A DNA stretch of 64,000 bases, taken from positions 24,059,881-24,123,880 of the forward strand of contig OX328096.1 in assembly GCA_946811185.2 (NCBI GenBank), given 5' to 3'. The position numbers were made by a program, and so were the translations under genes. Below the pieces are notes generated by a model, which was not told the DNA's origin, ran no database searches, and worked only from the letters and a program-made list of their open reading frames with translations. Position 1 is the stretch's first letter. Each line of letters begins with the position of its first letter. Positions 7,567 through 16,030 of this stretch are shown here, one piece after another. This stretch comes from Hippopus hippopus. Its lineage: Eukaryota; Mollusca; Bivalvia; Cardiida; Cardiidae.

Positions 7567-7768
7567 TTTTCCAAAGTTGCCAATCTTTTTTTATTATTTT
7601 TTTATTTAAATCTGGTTTAATACCATTACTAACAAGTCTTTCAACTAACTCATATTTAACTCGATGTTTCATACCTCTTTCACCATATTTTCTAGGTACC
7701 TTGGTTTCACATAATTCTACTAATTCAAGTCTAGTATATCTTTGCATAAATTCTTCTTCATCCCACAT
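7553..7768 (-). CDS. Small SAP-like basic protein
   Basis: The 71-residue minus-strand protein is basic and helical. The core TRLELVELCETKVPRKYG, then KYELVERLVSNGIKP, has the helix-extended loop-helix spacing of SAP-type modules, ending in a lysine-rich tail. It is convergent with, and overlaps the 3' end of, the gene that also begins with a SAP-like domain; a related origin is possible but unproven. The start lies on a TATATATATAAAATG leader, the strongest evidence that it is a real gene. Function unknown. Confidence 0.5.
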   Translation of the reverse strand: MWDEEEFMQRYTRLELVELCETKVPRKYGERGMKHRVKYELVERLVSNGIKPDLNKKIIKKDWQLWKINRC

Positions 7769-7859
7769 TTTATATATATATTAATAAGATTAATATATAT
7801 ATAATTTCAATAAAAAATTTTTTGATGATAGGTTAAGAAAATTATATTTACTTTATAAA
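7769..7859. promoter_or_regulatory. Divergent promoter with perfect 16-bp inverted repeat
   Basis: This AT-rich gap separates the divergent starts at 7768 and 7860. Arms 7770-7785 and 7789-7804 are exact reverse complements around AAG. The copy of GTTAAGAAAATTATATT at 7832-7848 faces the polymerase gene, whose leader ends TTTATAAAATG. Confidence 0.6.
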
Positions 7860-10800
7860 ATGTCTTGGCTTAGTAGGATATCAAATATTGCTCAAAGAGC
7901 TGTATCAAATGTTGGGAGGGCCGTAACGAATGTTATACCTCAATCAATCCAACGTAGAATCAATAATTTTACTAATTGGTTAACTGGTAATGTTGAAGAA
8001 AACCAATTACCACAAGTTTTTAATGAAATTGTTCAGAATGTTAGAGAGAATTATCCACCAAGACAACCGTTTGAGATTAGAGCTTCTCAATCCGCATTTA
8101 GAGAGTATGCTAGTCAATATGTTATAGAGGGTAGAGAAAATTATAACCCGCAAAGATTTTTCGCAGAAACGTGGACGCCTCTTATAAATACTCTTCGAAA
8201 TAATTCACAAACAAAGGTAAAACTTGTACTTAGGTGTAAATTAAGGTTAATAACAGAGATTGACCAAGACCCCGTGGAACGTGCTTTTCATAGTAGCCAA
8301 CATTTAAATTTAAACAGGGGAGAAATAGAGGATTTATTGAATACAATGATAGATGAAGTTTTAGAAAATTTAGCTAAGTTCCAAAGAGAAGGTAGTGGTT
8401 GGACTTTTGAAAGTATAGTGCGGTTAGAACTACATACAGCTACTTATGTTCCTTTAAGAGCTAATGGTTGGCTACCTTTACCAAAATGGATTGCTAACAA
8501 AAAAGCAGTTATCAATATGAAAAATAAAGATGATAAATGCTTTTTATGGGGTGTTTCAAGAGCGTTAAACCCTGTAGACAATCATCCAGAAATAGTTGAC
8601 AAGGCTTTGAAAGAAAAGGAAAGTAGTTTAAACATGGAGGGAATCGGCTACCCTGTTTCGTTTAAGGGTATCAATAAGTTTGAAAAACAAAATCCTGAAA
8701 TTAGTGTAAACGTATATGGGTACCAGCAAATGAAGGAATATATTTATCCGCTTAGGCTTACAAAATGTGAAAAAAGTAAACATGTTGACCTTCTTTTTAT
8801 TAAAAATGAGGAAAACATGCACTACGCTCTCATAAAAAACTTTAATAAATTAGTGAAAAAACAAATAACGAGTACTCATAATGGAAATATAGAATGTTGT
8901 AAACGATGTCTAAATCATTTTGGTAGTAAAGAACTTTTGGAAAAACATAAAAAATACTGTAACGAACACGAACCTATTACTTTAGAAATGCCAAAACCAG
9001 ATACCTGGTTAGCTTTTGAAAACCATTCTAGAAAACTTGAGGTTCCTTTTGTTGTATACGCTGATTTTGAAAGTGTTTTGGAACCAATACACACATGCCA
9101 ACCAAACCTAGAAAAAAGTTATACTAAACAACGTCAAAAGCATGTACCTTGTAGTTTTTACTATATTATAAAATGCTTTGATGATGTTGTGTGTGCTCCT
9201 ATAAAAAGAAGTTATGTTGGAGAAAATGCTGAGGAAGTTTTTATAAACTGGTTGAAAGATGATATACGGGAAATTCATCAACAATATCACCAAAACCTAA
9301 AACCTATTGAAATTACGAGAGAGGAAGAAATAAAACATAATCACCAAACACACTGTTGGATTTGTGGTGGAAAGTTTAATCATGCTAATTATAGAGTAAG
9401 AGACCATTGTCATTTTACGGGTAAATATAGAGGTGCCGCACACAATGAATGTAACCTAAAGGCTAAAAATCCTAACTTCACACCTGTATACCTTCATAAT
9501 CTTAGTGGATATGACGCTCATCTTTTTATTAAATGTCTTGGTAAATCTGAAGGGAAGATTGATTGTATTCCAAACAATAAAGAGAAATATATTAGTTTTA
9601 GTAAAGATATTTGGGTTGGAAAAAATATAAAACATAAAATTAGATTTCTTGATAGCTTTAAGTTTATGAGTTCTAGTTTAGATAAGCTTTCGAGTAACTT
9701 AGAAGAAAGTCAATTAAAAATTTTATCGAGATATTTCTCTAAGAATCTCCTACCATTGGTTAGGAGAAAAGGAGTTTTTCCTTATGAGTACCTAGATTCA
9801 TTTGATAAACTTAAAGAAGAGAAATTACCACCTAAAGAAGCATTTTACTCAAGTTTAAACAAAGAAGGAATTAGTGATGAAGATTATGCTCATGCGCAAA
9901 AGGTTTGGAAAACTTTTAACATGAAAACGTTGAAGGATTACTTAGAACTTTACAATAAAATAGATGTATTGCTTTTAGCGGATGTTTTTGAGAACTTTAG
10001 AGATGTTTGTCGTGAAAACTATAATTTAGACCCTAGTTGGTATTATACAGCTCCTGGTTTAGCTTGGGATGCAGCATTAAAAATAACTAAAGTAAACCTA
10101 GAGCTTTTATCTAATCCTGATATGCTTTTAATGGTTGAAAAGGGTATCAGAGGAGGTGTTAGTATGTGTAGTAAAAGATATGCAAAAGCAAATAATAAGT
10201 ATATGGGTGAATTATATGACTCTAGTAAACCATCAAAATATTTATTATATATAGATGCAAACAGTCTTTATCCTTGGGCAATGAGTCGTCCTCTTGCTAC
10301 ACATGGTTTTAAATGGATGACAAATAAAGAATTAGAAATTTGGCAAAAAATCCCATGTATATTAGAAGTAGATTTAGAATATCCTAAAGAATTACACGAT
10401 TTACATAATGACCTTCCTTTAGCGCCTGAACGTTTAAAAATAGAAAAGGTAGAAAAACTTATTCCAAACTTAAATAATAAAGAAAATTACATTATTCATC
10501 ACGAAACTTTAAAAACATGCGTTGATTTAGGTTTAAAAATTACTAAAATACATCGAGGAATTAAGTTTGAGGAAAGCCCATGGTTAAAATCATATATTGA
10601 TACAAACATTGAACTAAGAAAAGCGGCTAAAAATAATTTCGAGAAAGATTTTTTTAAATTAATGAATAATTCAGTTTTTGGTAAAACTATGGAAAACCTG
10701 AGAAACAGAGTAACGATAGAACTAGTTTCTAGTGAAGAGCGTTATAAAAAATTAGTAGCAAAACCAAACTATGACCACGCAACAATATTCGATGAAAACC

Positions 10801-11429
10801 TAACAGCGGTACACATGAAAAACACTAAGTTAAAATATGATAAACCTATTTACTCAGGATTAAGCATCTTAGATATTAGTAAAACACATATGCAAAAAAC
10901 TTATTATAATTACTTTAAAGCTAAGTATGGTGAAAAGGTTAGAATGTGTTATACTGATACAGATAGTTTCATCCTTGAGATAGAAACTGAAAATTTATAT
11001 AAGGATATGGAGAAAGATGTGGTTGAAATGTTTGATACAAGCAATTATCCTAAAGACCATTTCTTAAAAAATGATTGTAATGCTAGAGTAGTTGGAATGT
11101 TTAAAGATGAGTTAGGTGGTAAAATTATGACTGAGTTTGTTGGTTTAGGAGCAAAAATGTATGCTTATAAAACTTTAGATGGTGAGGAAGATAAAAGATG
11201 TAAAGGTGTTAAAAAAGCGGTTATCAAGAAAGAAATAAACTTTAATAATTACAAAGAGTGTTTGCTTACAGAAAAGGACCAGTATAGAAAGATGACTGTT
11301 TTAAGAAGTAGGGAGCATAATATATATACTGAAGAGTTAAACAAAAAAGCGTTAGGGTCAAGTGATGATAAAAGGTTTGTTTTGGAAGACAAGATTGATA
11401 CTTTAGCTTGGGGGCATCATAAAATATAA
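7860..11429 (+). CDS. Protein-primed family B DNA polymerase with N-terminal Cys/His domain
   Basis: The 1189-residue protein replicates the viral genome. Exonuclease motifs are ADFES (D402, E404), HNLSGYD (N547, D552) and YNKID with D702/D708. Polymerase motifs are YIDANSLYP (D799), KLMNNSVFG (K933, N937) and YTDTDS (D1033, D1035), plus GAKMY at 1098-1101. Accessory parts include an N-terminal region with KCFLWGVSRAL (C227) and MHYALIKN (H321), arranged as in a cysteine peptidase/OTU-like fold. There is also a C2HC finger C347-C350-H363-C367, and an HNH/endonuclease-VII-like zinc module (HCWIC at 498, VRDHCHFTGKYRGAAHNEC at 513-531). Length fits Polinton PolB. The frame is intact, and the stop lies inside a hairpin. 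Confidence 0.97.
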   Translation: MSWLSRISNIAQRAVSNVGRAVTNVIPQSIQRRINNFTNWLTGNVEENQLPQVFNEIVQNVRENYPPRQPFEIRASQSAFREYASQYVIEGRENYNPQRFFAETWTPLINTLRNNSQTKVKLVLRCKLRLITEIDQDPVERAFHSSQHLNLNRGEIEDLLNTMIDEVLENLAKFQREGSGWTFESIVRLELHTATYVPLRANGWLPLPKWIANKKAVINMKNKDDKCFLWGVSRALNPVDNHPEIVDKALKEKESSLNMEGIGYPVSFKGINKFEKQNPEISVNVYGYQQMKEYIYPLRLTKCEKSKHVDLLFIKNEENMHYALIKNFNKLVKKQITSTHNGNIECCKRCLNHFGSKELLEKHKKYCNEHEPITLEMPKPDTWLAFENHSRKLEVPFVVYADFESVLEPIHTCQPNLEKSYTKQRQKHVPCSFYYIIKCFDDVVCAPIKRSYVGENAEEVFINWLKDDIREIHQQYHQNLKPIEITREEEIKHNHQTHCWICGGKFNHANYRVRDHCHFTGKYRGAAHNECNLKAKNPNFTPVYLHNLSGYDAHLFIKCLGKSEGKIDCIPNNKEKYISFSKDIWVGKNIKHKIRFLDSFKFMSSSLDKLSSNLEESQLKILSRYFSKNLLPLVRRKGVFPYEYLDSFDKLKEEKLPPKEAFYSSLNKEGISDEDYAHAQKVWKTFNMKTLKDYLELYNKIDVLLLADVFENFRDVCRENYNLDPSWYYTAPGLAWDAALKITKVNLELLSNPDMLLMVEKGIRGGVSMCSKRYAKANNKYMGELYDSSKPSKYLLYIDANSLYPWAMSRPLATHGFKWMTNKELEIWQKIPCILEVDLEYPKELHDLHNDLPLAPERLKIEKVEKLIPNLNNKENYIIHHETLKTCVDLGLKITKIHRGIKFEESPWLKSYIDTNIELRKAAKNNFEKDFFKLMNNSVFGKTMENLRNRVTIELVSSEERYKKLVAKPNYDHATIFDENLTAVHMKNTKLKYDKPIYSGLSILDISKTHMQKTYYNYFKAKYGEKVRMCYTDTDSFILEIETENLYKDMEKDVVEMFDTSNYPKDHFLKNDCNARVVGMFKDELGGKIMTEFVGLGAKMYAYKTLDGEEDKRCKGVKKAVIKKEINFNNYKECLLTEKDQYRKMTVLRSREHNIYTEELNKKALGSSDDKRFVLEDKIDTLAWGHHKI

Positions 11430-11456
11430 TTTAATTTTACAGATTAAATTATATTT
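11422..11456. terminator. Hairpin overlapping the polymerase stop codon
   Basis: Arms 11422-11435 and 11443-11456 are perfect 14-bp reverse complements around a seven-base loop. The structure covers the TAA of the polymerase and lies just past the 3' end of the convergent small gene, so a two-way transcription border is likely (inference). Confidence 0.55.
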
Positions 11457-11470
11457 ATAAAAAAACTTTC

Positions 11471-11725
11471 TTAACTTAAAAACTTAATATCTTTAATTAC
11501 CTTATTTTTTACATCGTGTATATCTTCTGCATATGTTACTTTATTTTTTTTTATTTCTTTAATGCGTGGAGGATATCTTATTGATTCTTGTTTTTCAAAC
11601 TTATCAAAAGTATGTGCCACATAGTTGTATATTAATTGGTTTTTAGTTAATTTCTTATCTAATTTAATTCCTAAAAATACATTAACTTCGTTTCTTAAAT
11701 CTTTTTTAGATGTATTTTTTCTCAT
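11471..11725 (-). CDS. Small viral protein of unknown function
   Basis: The 84-residue protein is highly charged and lysine-rich (TSKKDLRNEVNVFLGIKL, KIKEIKKNKVTYAED-like segments), with no membrane helix. The N-terminal half could form a small helical DNA-binding module. It is convergent with the polymerase gene and separated by the 11422-11456 hairpin. The leader lacks a TATAAAATG motif; a GATATATAACTGG stretch lies about 20 to 30 bases before the ATG. Possibly co-transcribed with the gene starting at 11986. Confidence 0.45.
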   Translation of the reverse strand: MRKNTSKKDLRNEVNVFLGIKLDKKLTKNQLIYNYVAHTFDKFEKQESIRYPPRIKEIKKNKVTYAEDIHDVKNKVIKDIKFLS

Positions 11726-11749
11726 ATGAACTTGAGAAAAAATTTCCAG

Positions 11750-11986
11750 TTATATATCTCCATATTGATTGATTTTAGGGTCTATAGAATCTAAAATACT
11801 ATTTACATAATTAGCTAAAAGTATAGCAAATCTCGCTAATGATTCTTTATCTGAAATTAAATTTCTAAATTTATCTTTAGCTATATCCATATTTAACAAA
11901 TTTTCTTCCATATTATCTATAGACTTCATTAAACTTTTATTTTCATCTAAGTTTAACTCTTTTAAAAACTCTTTTAATGGTTCCAT
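11750..11986 (-). CDS. Small helical viral protein of unknown function
   Basis: The 78-residue protein is acidic and predicted almost wholly helical (PLKEFLKELNLDENKSLMKS, then ARFAILLANYVNSILDSID). It starts at 11986, downstream of an AAGTTATAAATTAATTCAAG leader, and is followed 24 bases later by the next minus-strand start. It is the outermost gene before the presumed element end. No family recognised. Confidence 0.45.
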   Translation of the reverse strand: MEPLKEFLKELNLDENKSLMKSIDNMEENLLNMDIAKDKFRNLISDKESLARFAILLANYVNSILDSIDPKINQYGDI

Positions 11987-12299
11987 CTTGAATTAATTTA
12001 TAACTTAAAATTTAAGAAATTCAAAAAAATTTTTCACTTCTTTATTTTTGAATTTATGGTAAAATGGATATAGTAATTAGATGGTCCCTCATGCATGGAC
12101 TTATCCTGCGTTGACACATGGGGCCCATTAGTTGATGCGTTGGTTAGTGGATAAATCGATGCGTTGATGATGAAATTTATTTTCTTTAGAATTATGAGGA
12201 AATAGATTTTTCATACAAAAATCGTATGGGCAAACTGGGCAATTTTATAAAAATTTGTCAAAAAATGCCCAGATGACCCATTTATCTATCTACTTCCCG

Positions 12300-12488
12300 A
12301 CTTGTAATGACCATGAAAGCTCTGGTAAATATCGTTGAAAAGGGAAAGAATGCATTTTCTCCTTTTCCCACACTGTTATCTACCCTGTCAGAGACAAATT
12401 CCATCACTTTTGCCGTTTCTAATTTGTGGTCTGCAAACGCTTTCAATTTTTTAAAATTTCAAAGTTTTGTCGTCTGATAAAGAGTTAA
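12300..12488 (-). mobile_element. TTAA-family MITE, worn copy
   Basis: The half-palindrome (GCATTTTCTCCTTTTCCCAC) and the right terminus ending GATAAAGAGTTAA are preserved; the left end is decayed. Confidence 0.6.
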
Positions 12489-13053
12489 AGACACCTGAGC
12501 TCACTACGCTAATTTCGAGAACAATTGTAAATCACTAGAAGATAAAATGAAAAAAACATAAATTCCAGTCGAATGAAAATCAAGATGGAAAATGAAGCAA
12601 TTGCTTAAAGTTACAAGTAAAACCTCTTTTTTCCAGGCTATTTTCAGAATTCATCAAATGGACAGTCATAAAAATATCGTATCTAGATCTTTATAGTAAT
12701 GAACGACGTTTTTTTTTGTTTAACGCTGCCAAACTGTGCAGATTGTTATCATGCTGCAAACACTTTCTGTCTACAATATTGACCTATGGGGCCAGACAAA
12801 GTAAACAGAGAGCTATGCAATACGGATAATTAAAGGGGCATTAAACAAGATTGTAACCCATATTTTTGGGGGGACAAAAAGTTGAGAAGAATCATAAGGA
12901 CGTGACTGTTCACCTTAGATGGGGGATAAAGGATAACAAACGTGCTGTTAAAATTATTGCCAACCAAAGGGACTCAAACCAACAATCTCCAAAACCGTTG
13001 ACGACATATCTGACACTGATCTATAGAGCCAAATGACTTATTTTAGTGTTGGG

Positions 13054-13160
13054 AATGAGCCATACTCTGTGAAAATGGGGGCTTAATGCATCTGCAAAAC
13101 GTATCGACCCAGGTCAGCCTGCTGACCTTGGCCAAAACTTTTTGCTTTTGAGAATTGAAA
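13054..13160 (+). mobile_element. TGAGCCATGCTC MITE, partial
   Basis: Begins TGAGCCATACTCTGTGAAAA and runs through the GACCCAGGTCAGCCTG hairpin region, then breaks off. Confidence 0.65.
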
Positions 13161-13204
13161 CATTGGGGGGTGGGGGGGGAGGTGTCGAATCCCGAGGTCG
13201 GCGA

Positions 13205-13437
13205 ATATCTATCCGAGTACTGATGATGGTTATTGCGTCAGGAATAATTCTTCTCTCGCCGCTGATCGTTGTTTCGGCGATGGTTCGTAAGAAAACAATG
13301 AAAACAGCCAGTGGCTTGGGAAGAATTTTGTGCGAAGCACTGGTAAAATGAACTGGAAAACGTGGATAGGTGCACTGGCCGTCGCGATATATTTGAAATA
13401 CTGTTGAAAATCACTTTAAACACCATACACACAAACA
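13205..13437 (+). mobile_element. tRNA-derived SINE, headless copy
   Basis: Carries the SINE body in the sense direction (CCAGTGGCTTGGGAAGAA, then GATAGGTGCACTGGCCG) and the tail TTTAAACACCATACACAC. The tRNA-like head is missing. Confidence 0.7.
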
Positions 13438-13609
13438 AACCAGGCTCTATGTGTCCAAGTAACAGCTTATAGAGACACGAATAAGCGAGATACAGCCGTG
13501 ATATGACTGAAATTTTGTTACGCCCTGTCGGATCGGGTTATATATTTGGCGCTTTTTTTTTTAACCCTTTCAACGCCATAGGTGAAAACAAGTGCTTTTG
13601 CGGACGGCA

Positions 13610-13670
13610 TGGATCAAGATCAGACTGCACAGAACATGCAGTTTGATCTTGGATCTATGCCACTTGCTTG
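13610..13670. repeat. Palindrome of the TCAGACTGCA family
   Basis: GATCAAGATCAGACTGCACA is mirrored by TGCAGTTTGATCTTGGATC. Related copies occur at 14357-14412, 24600-24660, 45776-45820, 45950-46015, 62505-62545 and 62600-62660. Confidence 0.65.
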
Positions 13671-13714
13671 TTCAGTCAAGTATATAAAATAAGAATCTAT
13701 CTTAGTTTCGAAGG

Positions 13715-13815
13715 ACTGTATTTCATTTCATCGAGTCAACATCATCGGTAACATTTTCACGAGTGGTGCAGCCACTCATGAAAATATTACCGATAATGTT
13801 CACTCGATGAAATAA
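13715..13815. repeat. Fold-back element, long imperfect palindrome
   Basis: ATTTCATCGAGTCAACAT at the left is mirrored by ATGTTCACTCGATGAAAT at the right, with CGGTAACATTTTCACGAGTG repeated inverted inside. A diverged relative lies at 51217-51305. Confidence 0.7.
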
Positions 13816-14011
13816 ATCTCGATCTTTCACCGAAAAAAAAAATGTCCTCTATGTCAGCCATCGAGAAAGGTGGAGTCCATGCATTTGGTGCTGAAAAAGT
13901 TAAAGGCGGCATGAAACCCAATTCTAATTTACAGATACAGACGCAGATTTTTATGTTTGAAATTATAGTCGTCGTTAATTTTTGTCAGGTTGACCTGTTA
14001 GTTCTGCAGTA

Positions 14012-14054
14012 ATGGACTTGGATAGAGAAGAGGAAGTTCGCGAGGCGTACAACA
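14012..14054 (+). CDS. COX6B1: COX6B exon 1 (start codon)
   Basis: The ATG at 14012 opens a 14-residue acidic N-terminus and ends in phase 1 at the strong donor ACA|GTGAGA. The total spliced protein is 101 residues, slightly longer than vertebrate COX6B1 (86). A TCTGCAG just before the ATG could be a 3' splice site of a non-coding first exon. Subunit 6B sits on the intermembrane-space face of cytochrome c oxidase and helps hold the dimer together. A CT microsatellite begins 17 bases after the exon. Confidence 0.75.
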
Positions 14055-14070
14055 GTGAGAATGAATAATT

Positions 14071-14073
14071 CTT

Positions 14074-14117
<44 letters not shown>
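14071..14117. repeat. (CT)n microsatellite
   Basis: An almost pure CT run inside COX6B intron 1, close behind the donor site. Confidence 0.95.
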
Positions 14118-14120
<3 letters not shown>

Positions 14121-14568
14121 CGGTAAATGAAATAAAAAATTATTAACAGAAATGCCATAGTTCTATATATTTTTTTCTTTTAAAACATCAAGAAGATTTT
14201 TTGTTTTGCATTTTGGTCCCTCCATCCCCTTTCGAATGCTTTACTTACATTCTAGGATACATCAACCGTAAATCTCGAAATAGCAAATTTGCAGTAGACC
14301 TTGCGGCGTATACCCATTTGACAGACTGTAGAGGGCGCTGTAGAGATAGAATATGAAGCTATAGATCAAGATCAGACTGCACAGACCGTGCAGTCTGATC
14401 TTGGATCTACTCTGACCGATACGGAGATATATTTCTCTCCAAAAATACCTTTGGAATAGCAAAATTTCGGGTTTTACTATCGGCTTGAAAGTTTAATTCC
14501 ACTTATCTAGCAGGATAAGGGTTGAAATTAAGAGTGCAGTTTCAATTTTATTTGTTTCATTCTTTCAG

Positions 14569-14632
14569 AATATGATCCCGGATGGACCGCACCGCCATAT
14601 GACGCAAGATTTCCCTATGAAAATCAATTCAA
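14569..14632 (+). CDS. COX6B1: COX6B exon 2
   Basis: After the acceptor TTTCTTTCAG-type site, the exon encodes YDPGWTAPPYDARFPYENQF, with the family signature DARFPxxNQ. Phase continuity with exon 3 and the family spacing between NQ and the first cysteine place the donor at 14633, using GC in GCAAGT rather than GT. Ending the exon at the GT at 14637 would break the frame of exon 3. Confidence 0.88.
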
Positions 14633-14683
14633 GCAAGTATCATAATTTGCAGACTATTCTTCTTAGTTTAGTTTAAATATATT

Positions 14684-14946
14684 TGAGCCGTGCTCTGGCA
14701 AAAGGGGGCTTAATGCATCTCCGTTGTACTTGATACCTGCCAAAGTCATCACATAATTATGGACCCATAGGAGCCACCTTTTTCAATAACCGACTTAATC
14801 ACAGGGTAGATTGTCCTTTGACAAACAGAAAATTGACTAGTAGCGAAAAGTTTCGGCCCAGGTCAGCCTGCGCGGAGTGCGCAGGCTGGCCTGGGTCGAT
14901 ACTTTTCGCAGATGCATGAAGCCCCCTTTTTACAGAGCATGGCTCA
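14684..14946 (+). mobile_element. TGAGCCATGCTC MITE, full-length reference copy
   Basis: A 263-bp element bounded by TGAGCCGTGCTCTGGCAAAA and its inverted end TTTACAGAGCATGGCTCA. Next to the right end is an internal hairpin, GGCCCAGGTCAGCCTGCGC against GCGCAGGCTGGCCTGGGTC. No coding capacity. It sits in COX6B intron 2. Confidence 0.85.
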
Positions 14947-15061
14947 TTTATTTTACATCGATTGAGAAACGAGTTCTTAAATTTTATACTAATCTCTCTC
15001 GATTTTGCTTCCTAGGAACTACACCAGTACTCGCACCGAATGTGTGGGCCAATGAAAAATC

Positions 15062-15145
15062 CCAAAGTTGACACCCGCTTCCGGGTCTCGAGCTCGGGAC
15101 GTTTTGGTTGCGAGGCCGACGCTCTACCTCACAGCCACAGACACC
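15062..15145 (-). repeat. Possible tRNA-like SINE head
   Basis: On the minus strand GGCTGTGAGGTAGAGCGTCG resembles a tRNA A box, followed by a D/anticodon-like region and GAGACCCGGAAGC. The B box is weak, so this is only a candidate. Confidence 0.35.
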
Positions 15146-15727
15146 ACATTCTTCTTAGTTCCTCCTTGTACAAATATTTGAAACACTTAGCCTATGCTTG
15201 TTCATTTTGCACACGCTGACAGAAATTTCTCATACAAAACATGCGCCGCTAGCCAAAGAGAAAATGAAAAACCGGAAAATAAAAACAGCTAGGGGGGTTA
15301 TCGGATGCGCGAATCATTGCGGTTATAAAAGACTCCCGCCCCGTCATCAAACTCGTCCCAGTCCTTCCTCCATGGTACCTCTTTTACAGAAGCTTTTACT
15401 CGAGGATTATTTCTTGGTTTGTGGTGATTATATCTCTATACGTTTGACTTAGACTGTCATGTATTATGGTAGCCTTGTCTATTTTTCGGGCATTCTTCTG
15501 TAATTAGTTTGCAACTGCGCACTGGCTCGCATAAATATGCTATATGGTAGCCCTTCGCCAGGGTCCAGGCGGAAATAATCTTTAATTACTCCTTATTGCT
15601 GTCTCCTTTTATGGTATTACAGGCTGTGGCAAAACTGTTAATCGGTTGCTCAATTATTCTTCGTTTTTGACAAATTAACGTTCGAATATTATAAAAGGGA
15701 AAATGATCGTACTGGAACCCAGCCCCA

Positions 15728-16030
15728 ATAGGCAATAGCTCAGGTAGTTGAGCATAAGACTTGTGAACGCCGAATTTTGGTCCACTTGAGGATGCTGCTT
15801 TGATCCAAGCGGTTGGCCACCTAAATATACTAAAAAGGGTCTTTCGGATGAGACTCTAAACCTAGATCCCGTGTGGCTGTGCTATACACTGAGCATGTCA
15901 AAGAACCAGGCGTAACTTCGGATGGGTATCGTCCTGTATCTTGGTCTCGCCCCCGTAACGTAAATAACAGTCTTTTGGGGACGCTGCCTGTAAAGGCACT
16001 GGTGGCGACGATAAATCTACGAAACTGAGT
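15728..16030 (+). mobile_element. tRNA-like SINE with GGATGAGAC domain
   Basis: The head ATAGCTCAGGTAGTTGAGC looks like an A box. About 110 bases later TTTCGGATGAGACTCTAAAC, then CCCGTGTGGC, resembles a conserved central domain seen in several animal SINE families. The B box is lost. Confidence 0.5.

Larger units (their letters stand above)
1..12060. mobile_element. Integrated adintovirus/Polinton (Maverick) element, left end outside window
   Basis: The block encodes the diagnostic Polinton/adintovirus set: rve integrase, FtsK/HerA-type packaging ATPase, penton-like and double-jelly-roll capsid proteins, and a protein-primed family B polymerase. Genes are tightly packed (gaps of about 5 to 30 bases within the plus-strand block) and intronless, unlike the host genes to the right. 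The right limit is set by the end of the AT-rich coding block and a shift in base composition near 12060. No terminal inverted repeat could be paired because the left end is missing, so the border is uncertain by perhaps 100 bases or more. The integrase locus is broken, so this copy is probably not mobile by itself as it stands. Confidence 0.93.
12061..14011. other. Host flank between viral element and COX6B
   Basis: Base composition rises to ordinary host levels. The stretch holds a worn TTAA-family fragment, part of a TGAGCCATGCTC MITE, a SINE fragment, a TCAGACTGCA palindrome and a fold-back element, each listed separately. No other coding potential is convincing. The COX6B promoter should lie in the last few hundred bases. 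Confidence 0.6.
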
